A stretch of DNA of 12,387 nucleotides from Nitrososphaerota archaeon (GTDB lineage: Archaea > Thermoproteota > Nitrososphaeria > Nitrososphaerales > CADDZS01): the NCBI GenBank assembly GCA_027886795.1, contig JAPCJU010000016.1, forward strand, positions 1 to 12,387, in the 5' to 3' direction. The notes beneath the pieces were generated by a model, which saw only the letters and a list, made by a program, of their open reading frames with translations, ran no database searches and was not told where the DNA came from. Shown here in pieces: positions 1 through 6,811 of this stretch. Every line of letters starts with the position of its first letter. Position 1 is the stretch's first letter. The position numbers were made by a program, and so were the translations under genes.

Positions 1-1
1 A

Positions 2-79
2 ATTGTCCTCGGTTATGCTGAAGCTCAGGCAAAATCTGTACTAGACGCCGTTTCAAAGAAAGGCTACAAAGTGGAATAG
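2..79 (+). CDS. C-terminal end of an unidentified protein (5' truncated by window edge)
   Basis: An open frame enters from the left edge and stops with TAG at 77-79, giving the last 25 residues, which end in KKGYKVE. The composition is that of a real protein end: an alanine-rich helix followed by a short basic strand. Ends of this kind (helix, then GYKVE) occur in small ferredoxin-fold domains such as heavy-metal-associated domains, but 25 residues cannot decide this. The next gene begins 117 bases downstream on the same strand, so the two need not share a transcript. Function unknown. Confidence 0.6.
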   Translation: MVLGYAEAQAKSVLDAVSKKGYKVE

Positions 80-196
80 GGGCCAGATCAAGCCGGGAAA
101 ATCCTCCCTCGCTTGCAATCCCTTTATCTTTGTTCTTTTATCGGTGCAGTCGCGGCTACTTTGGAAAGATAGGCAAAGGACTGGACATGGCGCAGT

Positions 197-1432
197 ATGT
201 TTAGTGAAAGATTTACCGCCTTATCTTATGCGATAAGGACGTCCCCGGTCTATGTCGCAGTATTCCTCATGCGATTTTCTTTTGCTTTTACAGTTGTAGC
301 ACTTCAATACATAGTGCCCATACCTTACCAACGAGGAGTCGTCGCTTCCGCCTATCCAATCATGGAGATGTTCACAGGTCTACTCTTTGGAATCCTGGCG
401 GATAAAATTGGTAGGAAGTGGATCATCGTCGGCGCGTTGCTGTTTTCCTCCTTTGTCACGTATTCGTTCACGCTCACAAATTCATTCATTTTGTTGGTGT
501 TGATTCACGGCCTCCAGGGAATTTGTGCGGCCGCCATAATCACGAGTACACTAGCTTCTCTGGCAGATATTGCAAAGCCGGAGTCTCGTGGTAGGGAGAT
601 GGGATTGTATGATTTTTGCACCGTAGGGGGATACGGGCTTGGTTTTGTCTTCAGCCTCTTGCTGATAGGAGGGCAAGTTTCGCGAGCACTTATGCCGTTT
701 TACGTAGGGGCTGCGATCGCACTTATAGGAGGAGTCGTTTCGGCGTTACTTCTGAAAGATCAGAAAGTAGTAACAGGACCGAGCTTCTCGATCTTAGCAA
801 ACATCCGGCAAATCCTCGCTAACAGAAAGTCCCTAACTCTCGCCGCTACTTGGTTCGTGGTTACGACTCTGATAGGAGTAGGCTTGACCTACACGCGAGA
901 ACTTTTCTCCACGATTTTGTCGGGGAAAACTCTGGGGCTTCTCGCAGGAAGTTCACCTTCGGGTCAACCGACTAAAATCGGACTGCTCGTGGCCGTACTT
1001 CTGATCTTCGGTATTCTGTTGCTCGGTTTCAGTCAAACAAGCTTGGGAGGTCTTTCGGACAAATTCGGGAGAGCTAGACTTGTTCTGATCGGTCAGGTCT
1101 CGATTTTGGGTTTGCTGGTTATCCTGGTTTTGTTGTTCGAGTTCAACCTGAACAGGTATGTGGCGATTCCATTCATAGTTCTTTTCGGGACAGGTCTTCT
1201 GGCGTTTACCCCAGCTGGACTAGCCGAACTCGCAGATATTGCGCCTGCCTCTGCAAGGGGATCCACAATGGGCCTCTATTCAATCACCGTCGGAGCAGGA
1301 ACTGTTTTCGCTCCGTTAGCTGGGGGTGCCCTAATTTCCATCTATGGAAGAGCCACGGGTTTCTCGATTATTTTTTCTGTCGGGATCTTAATAATGGTCG
1401 TCGTCCTCGCCGCGAGACTGAGAAGAACCTAA
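197..1432 (+). CDS. Major facilitator superfamily (MFS) transporter, 12 helices
   Basis: Predicted cytoplasmic-membrane secondary transporter of 411 residues, the usual MFS length. Two MFS signature loops are visible, one in each half: GILADKIGRKW at about 65-75, between helices 2 and 3, and GGLSDKFGRARLV near 290, between helices 8 and 9. The paired motifs SRGREMGLYDF and ARGSTMGLYSI, each entering a glycine-rich helix, mark the internal duplication (helices 5 and 11). The rest is hydrophobic helices with short polar loops and a cytoplasmic loop near 195-205. The family exports drugs or metabolites or imports sugars and organic acids; the substrate cannot be read from the sequence. The start is ATG 197; an ATG at 187 is closed by a stop after five codons. 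Its stop overlaps the convergent SWIM gene by 4 bases. Confidence 0.9.
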   Translation: MFSERFTALSYAIRTSPVYVAVFLMRFSFAFTVVALQYIVPIPYQRGVVASAYPIMEMFTGLLFGILADKIGRKWIIVGALLFSSFVTYSFTLTNSFILLVLIHGLQGICAAAIITSTLASLADIAKPESRGREMGLYDFCTVGGYGLGFVFSLLLIGGQVSRALMPFYVGAAIALIGGVVSALLLKDQKVVTGPSFSILANIRQILANRKSLTLAATWFVVTTLIGVGLTYTRELFSTILSGKTLGLLAGSSPSGQPTKIGLLVAVLLIFGILLLGFSQTSLGGLSDKFGRARLVLIGQVSILGLLVILVLLFEFNLNRYVAIPFIVLFGTGLLAFTPAGLAELADIAPASARGSTMGLYSITVGAGTVFAPLAGGALISIYGRATGFSIIFSVGILIMVVVLAARLRRT

Positions 1433-1800
1433 CTATTTTGGGAAAAATTATCTGATATGAGTGCTCTGAGAAACCCCGGGAACTCTTCATCGCTGAACTC
1501 GATGACGGAGTACATTTCGTTTTCAGATGCAGTCCTCGCTGCTAGCAGATGATAGCACTCTGGTATCAATCCACCCAAGACCCGAAAATGAAAGTCGTTG
1601 CAAGAGCAGTAAGGTCGATGGTTTTCGAGTCCAGGGTCGATGAAAAAATCTCGGTCTCGCCCCACAACTGTCCACACAGTAATTCCGCTTGGAAGAAATC
1701 GATGGAGTTTGACCGCCTGACTTTCAACCACTTTGCGAGCCCGATCCGCCCTGTTTGACCGAACCGCGGCGCCTTTCGCTACTGGTTGTTTCTCTCCCAA
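1429..1800 (-). CDS. SWIM-type zinc-finger protein
   Basis: A 123-residue protein with the SWIM zinc-binding pattern Cys-x-Cys-x(n)-Cys-x-His: C65 and C67 in YCSCNDF, then C82 and H84 in ECYHLLA. SWIM fingers bind zinc and are used for DNA, RNA or protein contact; small archaeal stand-alone versions resemble COG5431, and the eukaryotic SWIM protein Sws1 works with Rad51 paralogues. No recombinase gene is adjacent here, so a link to recombination is only a possibility. The N-terminal 30 residues are basic and probably flexible; the fold around VKLHRFLPSGITVWTVVGR looks like strands leading to the finger. The start is TTG at 1800, as a TAG lies two codons further upstream; a GTG at residue 24 is the alternative. 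It converges on the MFS gene. Confidence 0.82.
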   Translation of the reverse strand: MGEKQPVAKGAAVRSNRADRARKVVESQAVKLHRFLPSGITVWTVVGRDRDFFIDPGLENHRPYCSCNDFHFRVLGGLIPECYHLLAARTASENEMYSVIEFSDEEFPGFLRALISDNFSQNS

Positions 1801-1882
1801 TCTCTATCTGTTCTTACTTTGGAGAGGTTACAATCATTAAAGTTTGATTGTCCGAATGCCCACCTCTCACTCGGTACAACAA

Positions 1883-1894
1883 TTTAGATCTAAA
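1883..1894. repeat. 12-bp perfect palindrome TTTAGATCTAAA, possible operator
   Basis: A perfect 12-base palindrome lies in the 132-base spacer between the divergent SWIM gene (start 1800) and the phosphoesterase gene (start 1933), about 39 bases before the latter start. Position and symmetry fit a dimeric regulator site, and its AT-rich half could also serve as a TATA element. A palindrome of this length is expected a few times by chance in 12 kb, so this is weak. Confidence 0.25.
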
Positions 1895-1932
1895 GTTGAT
1901 TATCGGCAGGTTAGAACAGGAAGAAAGATAGT

Positions 1933-2721
1933 TTGAAGCTAAGAACTCTTTTCGAGAAAAGAGCTGTTTCTCTCGAGCCAGAATCTGCGAATGAGGAGAA
2001 ATTAGGTCGCTTTATCGCAATATCCGATCTTCACATCGGTTTCGAAGAAAAATTCAAAGCTTCAGGAATTAACATCAAATCCAATGTTGACTTTATGGAA
2101 GCTGAGATTGAGGAAATAGTTAGGACTACTCATTCCGAGAATTTGGTTATCGCTGGCGACGTAAAGTCCGGTACCGAAAGGATCTTCCAGTCAGAATGGG
2201 AGAACGTACCGAGATTTCTCTCCCGCCTCGCAAAGGTCTGCCAGGTCTCCATTGTTCCTGGAAATCACGATGGAGGGATTTCCAACTTACTTCCCGAGTC
2301 GGTGATTTTGGGAGACATCAATGGGATTCTTATTTCTGACACCTTGGTACTCCATGGACACACCAGGCCCCTTGTCAAGTACAGCCAATGCAGAAGAATA
2401 TTGATGGGTCATGTGCATCCGGTGTTCCAAAAGAGAGGAAGCCCTTTATCCGGAAAGCCGGTGTGGGCATTCTTGAAGGTTAGGAGGAAATCAATTTTCA
2501 GGGAGATCGTTGAAGTAGAGGAAGACGCCACGATCGAAGTTGTAGTTATTCCATCGTTTAACCTGGATCTTGCCGCGACCGGTTACGCTTTCGAGGCGGC
2601 GCAACAAGAGAGAAGATTATCTCCTATCGTGAAGGAATTACGATCTGCTGAAGAAGCAATCGTTACAACTCTAAGCGGCGAGGTCATAGGAGATCAGTCA
2701 ATATTGCCTAACATTCTTTGA
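1933..2721 (+). CDS. Calcineurin-like metallophosphoesterase, COG1407-like
   Basis: A 262-residue protein with the full two-metal phosphoesterase motif series in order: SDLHIG (D32, H34), AGD (D76), PGNHD (N111, H112), LHGHTRP (H141/H143) and GHVHP (H160, H162). These residues normally bind two Mn/Fe/Ni ions and cleave phosphomonoesters or phosphodiesters in the cytoplasm. Order and spacing resemble the archaeal ICC-like group COG1407, whose members are often about 230 residues and sit near helicase genes; none is present here. The C-terminal 60 residues extend beyond the core. The start is TTG 1933; no ATG or GTG lies before the first catalytic motif. Upstream AGGAAG at about -14 is a weak ribosome-binding candidate. 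The T-rich GCTTTTTAA just after the stop may end transcription. Substrate unknown. Confidence 0.85.
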   Translation: MKLRTLFEKRAVSLEPESANEEKLGRFIAISDLHIGFEEKFKASGINIKSNVDFMEAEIEEIVRTTHSENLVIAGDVKSGTERIFQSEWENVPRFLSRLAKVCQVSIVPGNHDGGISNLLPESVILGDINGILISDTLVLHGHTRPLVKYSQCRRILMGHVHPVFQKRGSPLSGKPVWAFLKVRRKSIFREIVEVEEDATIEVVVIPSFNLDLAATGYAFEAAQQERRLSPIVKELRSAEEAIVTTLSGEVIGDQSILPNIL

Positions 2722-2757
2722 AGCTTTTTAACGATTGAATCCGATTCGTTCTCCAAC

Positions 2758-2764
2758 TTTAAGA
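2758..2764 (+). promoter_or_regulatory. TATA-like box of the HTH-CBS gene
   Basis: TTTAAGA lies about 41 bases before the TTG start at 2802. Initiation about 25 bases downstream would give a short leader of roughly 15 bases containing AGGT (2788-2791), a possible weak ribosome-binding site. Based on spacing and composition only. Confidence 0.35.
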
Positions 2765-2801
2765 TAGAACAGAAATTCGGAAACTTTCAGGTCATTGGAA
2801 A

Positions 2802-3452
2802 TTGCTCTTACCACCAGTTCAAGAAATTAAGAAGCGAAGAATAGCCCTTGGAGTAAGTCAGAAAAAGTTAGCAAACAGTGTGGGAGCGAGCCAATCTCTC
2901 ATTGCCAAGATTGAAAGCAACCGGGTTAATCCATCGTATGAAGTCGTTAAGAAGATCTTCGAATACCTCGATCGACTGGAACAGCCAAAAGCGGGCCTAG
3001 CGAAAGATGTCGAGAAGCGAGATCTCGTATGGGTGAAAAAGGGAGAGCGAGTCAGAGAAGCGGCCGAGAAGATGCGGCAGCACGGCTTCTCCCAGCTTCC
3101 AGTTCGGGATGACAGCGAAGACATCTGCGTTGGCAGCATTTCTGAACGACAAATCGTTCAGGGGATTCTAAAAGAGTCAGATCCTAAACAGTTCTACGAA
3201 AAACCGGTATCAGAGATCATGCAGGAGCAATTTCCAGTAGTTGACGAAGGTCTGGCAGTTACGGCCGTGGCACTTCTACTGCAACATTCTCAGGCTGTAC
3301 TAACCGCAAGGAGAGGCAAGATAGTTGGAATCATAACCCCAAGCGACCTGCTTTCAATGAATGCCGGTGTAATTGCGCCGAGGAAAAAGAACCAACAATT
3401 CACAGAAAAAGTTCAAGAAATTGCCCCGGCAGGGTCTTTTATCAGAGAATAA
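2802..3452 (+). CDS. Transcriptional regulator: XRE-type HTH plus two CBS domains
   Basis: A 216-residue protein. Residues about 8-60 form an XRE/Cro helix-turn-helix (recognition region SVGASQSLIAKIESN, then a third helix pair). Residues about 72-125 and 136-186 form a CBS pair, with the strands QLPVRDDSEDICVGSIS and KIVGIITPSDLL closing the two units. This architecture matches COG3620, archaeal regulators in which CBS domains sense adenosyl ligands such as AMP, ATP or SAM and alter DNA binding; ligand and targets are unknown here. About 25 residues follow the second CBS domain, ending in a charged tail. TTG 2802 is the only start that keeps the HTH, as no ATG or GTG precedes it in frame. 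Its neighbour across the terminator is the thermosome gene, in opposite orientation. Confidence 0.87.
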   Translation: MLLPPVQEIKKRRIALGVSQKKLANSVGASQSLIAKIESNRVNPSYEVVKKIFEYLDRLEQPKAGLAKDVEKRDLVWVKKGERVREAAEKMRQHGFSQLPVRDDSEDICVGSISERQIVQGILKESDPKQFYEKPVSEIMQEQFPVVDEGLAVTAVALLLQHSQAVLTARRGKIVGIITPSDLLSMNAGVIAPRKKNQQFTEKVQEIAPAGSFIRE

Positions 3453-3467
3453 GAAAATAAAATAATT

Positions 3468-3489
3468 CGGGCCCTAAGCATAGGGCCCG
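3468..3489. terminator. Hairpin terminator between convergent genes, mainly serving the thermosome gene
   Basis: A perfect 9-base inverted repeat, CGGGCCCTA - AGCA - TAGGGCCCG, lies between the stops of the regulator (3452) and the thermosome gene (3516). Read on the minus strand the hairpin is followed by a T-rich run (AATTATTTTATTTTC), the arrangement of an intrinsic-type terminator for the thermosome mRNA. On the plus side no T-run follows, so it would at most stabilise the 3' end of the regulator transcript. Confidence 0.65.
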
Positions 3490-3515
3490 CGAGAATCACT
3501 TAGAGCGTTTTGAGT

Positions 3516-5186
3516 TTATTCGTCCATTCCGCCCATGCCACCCATACCGCCCATTCCTCCCATACCTCCACCGCCTCCTCCTGGTGGCATTGGTGGAGTC
3601 TTCATTTTACTGGAGGCTATGACATCGTCGATACGGAGTATCATATTCGCTGCTTCAGTTGCCGATTTGATGATCTGTTGCTTGACTGCTTCTGGTTCGA
3701 AGACTTCCTCAGCTTCTAGGTCACCGACCTTACCGGCGAGGACATTTACGCCGAACCATTTCTTGCCTTGGCCATGTTTTGATCTCAACTCTACTTGAGT
3801 GTCGATTGGATCCATTCCCGCGTTTTCTGCTAAGGTCAGCGGGATCGATTCGAGAGCATCCGCATATTTTTGCACAGCAAGTTGCTCACGACCGGAAAGC
3901 GAGTTTGCCCATTCCCTAAGCTGATATGATAATTCAGCTTCTGGAGCTCCTCCGCCAACTACAATCGCTGGGTGCTCGATGACATCTTTGACTACCATCA
4001 GGGCATCGTGCATGCTTCTCTCAGCCTCGTCAGTTACTCGCTGAGTCGCTCCTCTTACTAGAATGGTCATGGATTTCGGATTCTTTGCTCCCTCGACGAA
4101 TACCCACTTGTCGTCCTCTACCTTCCGTTCCTCCACGAGTTGGGCCTTTCCAAGGTCCTTCTCCGTGAGGTCGTCTAGATTTGTGACAACCCGTCCACCA
4201 GTGGCTTTCCCTAGCTTTGTCATGTCAGATTCCTTGACCCTCCGGACAGCGAGGACATTTGCCTTTGCCAAATAGTGTTGAGCAATGTCATCAATTCCCT
4301 TTTGGCAAATTACGACATTTGCGCCGCTGTCAACCACCTTCGATACCATCGTCTTCAGCATTGAATTCTCCTCGTCCAAGAATTGCTTTATCTGAGAAGG
4401 ATCGCTGATGTTGATCTTTGCGTCGAACTCTGTCTTTTCAATCTCGAGTGGAGAGTTGATTAGAGCAATCTTTGCATTTTCGATCTTCTTGGGCATTCCG
4501 GCGTGGACAACTTCTTTGTCCAGGACAACACCCTTGATCAATTCAGTTTGTCGCAGGCTGCTGCCCGGCTTCTTTTCTACCTTCACGTCATCAATATCGA
4601 TTCTGTATTCTTCTCCGACCTTTTCTGCAACAGCGAGCATCGCATCGGCGCACAATGCCGCCAGCATATCAGACTCTTTGTTGATTAATTTGGAAGCCAT
4701 TGAAGTTTTCGCAACTTTGACAAGCCACTTTCGATCGGTAGGTTGCACTTGAATTGCAAGCTTGTCCAGAATCTGAAGAGCTTTGTTCGAAGCCTTTCTG
4801 TAGCCGTCAACAACTATAGTGGGATGCACGTTCTCCTTTATCAGATCCTCTGCATTTTCCAGCAACGCACCGGCAAGAACAACGGCCGATGTAGTTCCGT
4901 CCCCGACCTCGTTGTCCGTTGTCTTCGAGATCTCGACGATCATCTTCGCCGCAGGATGCTGAACATCGATCTCTTTGAGAATCGTCGCACCGTCGTTTGT
5001 TATTGTAACGTCACCTAGAGTGTCTACAAGCATCTTGTCCATTCCTCTCGGCCCCAGGCTGCTCTTCACAATCTCCGCGATCAGTTTCGCAGCGAAAATA
5101 TTGTTTCTTTGCGCGTCTCGTCCTTTATTTTCGGAAGTCCCCTCTTTCAGAATTAGAACGGGAGTTCCACCTTGTCCTTGACTCAT
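3516..5186 (-). CDS. thsA: Thermosome subunit (group II chaperonin)
   Basis: A 556-residue cytosolic ATP-dependent folding chaperone of the CCT/TriC class, which assembles as a double ring with a built-in lid. Visible hallmarks are SSLGPRGMDKMLVD near 42-55, the nucleotide-binding NDGATIL at 64-70 and GDGTTSAVVLAG at 95-106, the GGGAPEAELS segment in the C-terminal equatorial region, and NAGMDPID. The protein ends in a glycine-rich run with five GGM units and MDE, the flexible tail that points into the cavity. Length is normal and no motif is missing. The start is ATG 5186, with GAGGT in the leader (5194-5199) at 7 bases spacing, one of the better ribosome-binding sites in the window. Whether it is an alpha or beta subunit cannot be told without paralogues; the symbol is generic. 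It is divergent from a winged-helix regulator, a plausible controller. Confidence 0.97.
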   Translation of the reverse strand: MSQGQGGTPVLILKEGTSENKGRDAQRNNIFAAKLIAEIVKSSLGPRGMDKMLVDTLGDVTITNDGATILKEIDVQHPAAKMIVEISKTTDNEVGDGTTSAVVLAGALLENAEDLIKENVHPTIVVDGYRKASNKALQILDKLAIQVQPTDRKWLVKVAKTSMASKLINKESDMLAALCADAMLAVAEKVGEEYRIDIDDVKVEKKPGSSLRQTELIKGVVLDKEVVHAGMPKKIENAKIALINSPLEIEKTEFDAKINISDPSQIKQFLDEENSMLKTMVSKVVDSGANVVICQKGIDDIAQHYLAKANVLAVRRVKESDMTKLGKATGGRVVTNLDDLTEKDLGKAQLVEERKVEDDKWVFVEGAKNPKSMTILVRGATQRVTDEAERSMHDALMVVKDVIEHPAIVVGGGAPEAELSYQLREWANSLSGREQLAVQKYADALESIPLTLAENAGMDPIDTQVELRSKHGQGKKWFGVNVLAGKVGDLEAEEVFEPEAVKQQIIKSATEAANMILRIDDVIASSKMKTPPMPPGGGGGGMGGMGGMGGMGGMDE

Positions 5187-5193
5187 AGCAATT

Positions 5194-5199
5194 ACCTCT
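5194..5199 (-). promoter_or_regulatory. Ribosome-binding site of the thermosome gene
   Basis: AGAGGT on the minus strand, 7 bases before ATG 5186, complementary to the archaeal 16S 3' end. It shows that this mRNA has a leader, unlike the apparently leaderless neighbours. Confidence 0.6.
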
Positions 5200-5227
5200 T
5201 GGATACTAACCTATTGACACTAACCGA

Positions 5228-5986
5228 ATGCGAAAGATATTTAAAATTATCGTGAAGTACCTATTTCCGTTGACCGACAGGGATAGTAGGCCAGTAGCGG
5301 CAGGCGTCGATAATATAGACGTCTTGCTTGATGTTTTAGGCAACGAAACAAGGAGAAGAATCCTCCGATTTCTTGCCGATGAACCAAGGTATTTCATACA
5401 ATTGTCGAAGGATTTGGGGGTATCGCAGCAGGCCGTCCTAAAGCATCTTGAAATCTTGGAGAGGTATGGTTTTGTCTCTTCATACGAAGGCGAAAGCGAC
5501 TTTGCCGCGCCGAAAAGGAAGTATTTTGAATTGAACAGATCTTGCATGTTGGCAATCGGAATTACGAGAGACGCCGTCGAGTTTGTTTTTCATGACATTC
5601 CCCAAGAGGGACTGGAGTCCTTCAAGCGAAGTGAACTGAAGGGAGTGCAAAGGGGTCTAACCGCCTTAGAGCAAGAAACTGAACACTCCAAAATTGTGAG
5701 CCTCAGCGATGGCCTACTGAAAGAGATCAATCAAAAGCTAGCCGATTTGGCTGCCGTTGAAATATCCTTGCTTCGATTAAGACAAAGAATAACAAGAACC
5801 GCCCACAAGGCAATTAGGGAAGCCTTCGATGAAGAATTGCAGAGGCAGATTCTGTATTCCACCATCGGCGAAGAAAAGCGGCCTGATGTGAATCAATTGT
5901 CCGAAATGCTGGATGCAAGAGAACGCGAGATTAACGAAGCTATCATAGTGCTTAAGCAGCGTCTACAAGGCACTGTAATCTTTTAG
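5228..5986 (+). CDS. ArsR-like winged-helix regulator with C-terminal coiled coil
   Basis: 252 residues if read from ATG 5228. Residues about 33-102 form a winged helix: DVLGNETRRRILRFLA, then the recognition region LSKDLGVSQQAVLKHLEILE, and a wing ending in KRKYFELN. This resembles the archaeal predicted regulators of COG1777. The C-terminal half (about 125-250) is rich in charged residues with heptad-like leucines (EINQKLADLAAVEISLLRLR) and should form a coiled coil for dimerisation. The ATG start overlaps the TATA-like box, so the true start may be TTG 5270, which gives 238 residues beginning MTDRDSRPV. The first 14 codons of the longer form encode a hydrophobic/basic stretch that looks like translated promoter. 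Being divergent from the thermosome gene, it may regulate that gene or itself in response to stress (inference). Confidence 0.85.
   Translation: MRKIFKIIVKYLFPLTDRDSRPVAAGVDNIDVLLDVLGNETRRRILRFLADEPRYFIQLSKDLGVSQQAVLKHLEILERYGFVSSYEGESDFAAPKRKYFELNRSCMLAIGITRDAVEFVFHDIPQEGLESFKRSELKGVQRGLTALEQETEHSKIVSLSDGLLKEINQKLADLAAVEISLLRLRQRITRTAHKAIREAFDEELQRQILYSTIGEEKRPDVNQLSEMLDAREREINEAIIVLKQRLQGTVIF
5238..5247 (+). promoter_or_regulatory. TATA-like box in the thermosome/regulator divergent region
   Basis: TATTTAAAAT, centred near 5243, is the only strong AT-box in the short spacer. On the plus strand its centre lies 27 bases before an in-frame TTG at 5270, the spacing of a leaderless archaeal transcript. 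On the minus strand it reads ATTTTAAATA and would place the thermosome start site near 5217, giving a leader of about 30 bases that includes the GAGGT site. One box may therefore serve both directions, or the genes may share an overlapping control region. Confidence 0.5.
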
Positions 5987-6010
5987 CTCGAAAGCAAGAT
6001 TGACTTAATC

Positions 6011-6044
6011 CTAGCGTCGCTAGCTCGATCGTCTTCTCTTTTTT
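6011..6044 (+). terminator. Probable terminator after the winged-helix regulator
   Basis: A small dyad CTAGCG-T-CGCTAG (6011-6023; about 5 base pairs if folded) is followed by the pyrimidine run TCTTCTCTTTTTT (6032-6044), 25 bases after the stop at 5986. In archaea the T-run alone can end transcription. Confidence 0.45.
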
Positions 6045-6104
6045 GACCTTCATAGCACAAGGCAAATTAAGGCGCAAATCGCAATTATGGTTTAGAACAA
6101 AAGA

Positions 6105-6242
6105 ATGCCCGTGGTAAGCTCTGGAGATTGGGAATGCCCAAAATGTCACAGTCATAATGTAGGGCTTGCAAAAGCTACGAAGAAGTCTGCAAAAATGATC
6201 TGCAACGATTGTGGTTTCAAGGGTTCGCCCATGAAATTTTGA
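6105..6242 (+). CDS. Small zinc-ribbon protein (45 residues)
   Basis: A short gene from ATG 6105 to TGA 6240-6242. It encodes 45 residues with two CxxC knuckles: WECPKCHSHN (C11, C14) and MICNDCGF (C33, C36), separated by 18 residues containing a basic run KATKKSAK. This is a complete single zinc ribbon, the size and charge of many archaeal nucleic-acid- or ribosome-associated mini-proteins. The four Cys and the ribbon glycines make coding likely despite the length. A T-run shortly after the stop (around 6266-6272) may terminate it. No specific partner is identifiable. Confidence 0.75.
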   Translation: MPVVSSGDWECPKCHSHNVGLAKATKKSAKMICNDCGFKGSPMKF

Positions 6243-6420
6243 TTAGATGCGGGAGGTTTCTCGCAATTTTTTCGGTTAAGACTAAACGTTCCAGTACTTT
6301 CTTTTTCAAAGCGGGCAACTTTCCAAACTTCTCTTCTAGCTACTGACTAGTACGCTGACCCAAAAACTGATAAGCAATCTCAACGTTTCTGATCTATCTT
6401 AGGAGAGTTTTCGGAAAAGT

Positions 6421-6768
6421 TTGAGCGACAGACGGAGAAGCCAGCGCGGAAGTTTTTACGGCGATAAGCGTCCGTCTGGGTACGAACCGAGGAGGAGTAG
6501 ACGAGATGAGGAGTCTGCGCGTAGATTGGAATCAGGCGGCAAACCAGTCGAAGCTGGAAAGGAGTACAAGGTTCGAGTAATTGATCGTAGCGAACGCGGA
6601 GAAGGAGTCGCTAGGATAGAGGGGTTCATAGTTTTCATCCGCGGTGCAAAGCCGGGAGAAGAAGTTAAGGTTCGAATTACGAATGTGGGCGCAAGGGCCG
6701 CCACAGGTGAAATTGTCCCCGAGACTGCAACCGTCACCCCGGCAGTGCAGCCAACCGAAACGCAATAA
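6421..6768 (+). CDS. TRAM-domain RNA-binding protein
   Basis: A 115-residue protein. Residues about 1-40 are a basic, Arg/Ser/Gly-rich tail (SDRRRSQRGSF, EPRRSRRDEESARR). Residues about 43-99 form a TRAM beta-barrel: GKEYKVRVIDRSERGEGVAR, then GFIVFIRGAKPGEEVKVRIT and ARAATGEIV. Stand-alone TRAM proteins are common in archaea (COG3269) and act as cold-shock-like RNA chaperones; TRAM is also the RNA-binding module of TrmA/MiaB-type enzymes. The Thr/Pro-rich C-terminus is probably disordered. The start is TTG 6421; a TAG lies in frame at 6400-6402 and no ATG or GTG intervenes. AGGAG (6401-6405) lies 15 bases before it, far for a ribosome-binding site. It converges on the polymerase gene with 43 bases between the stops. 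Confidence 0.88.
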   Translation: MSDRRRSQRGSFYGDKRPSGYEPRRSRRDEESARRLESGGKPVEAGKEYKVRVIDRSERGEGVARIEGFIVFIRGAKPGEEVKVRITNVGARAATGEIVPETATVTPAVQPTETQ

Positions 6769-6811
6769 TCATGCAAAATTATCGACTGATCCTTTGGGGA
6801 TGAAAAATTCC

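Noticed and set aside
4408..4752. 114-codon plus-strand frame
   Set aside because: Antisense shadow of the well-supported thermosome gene.
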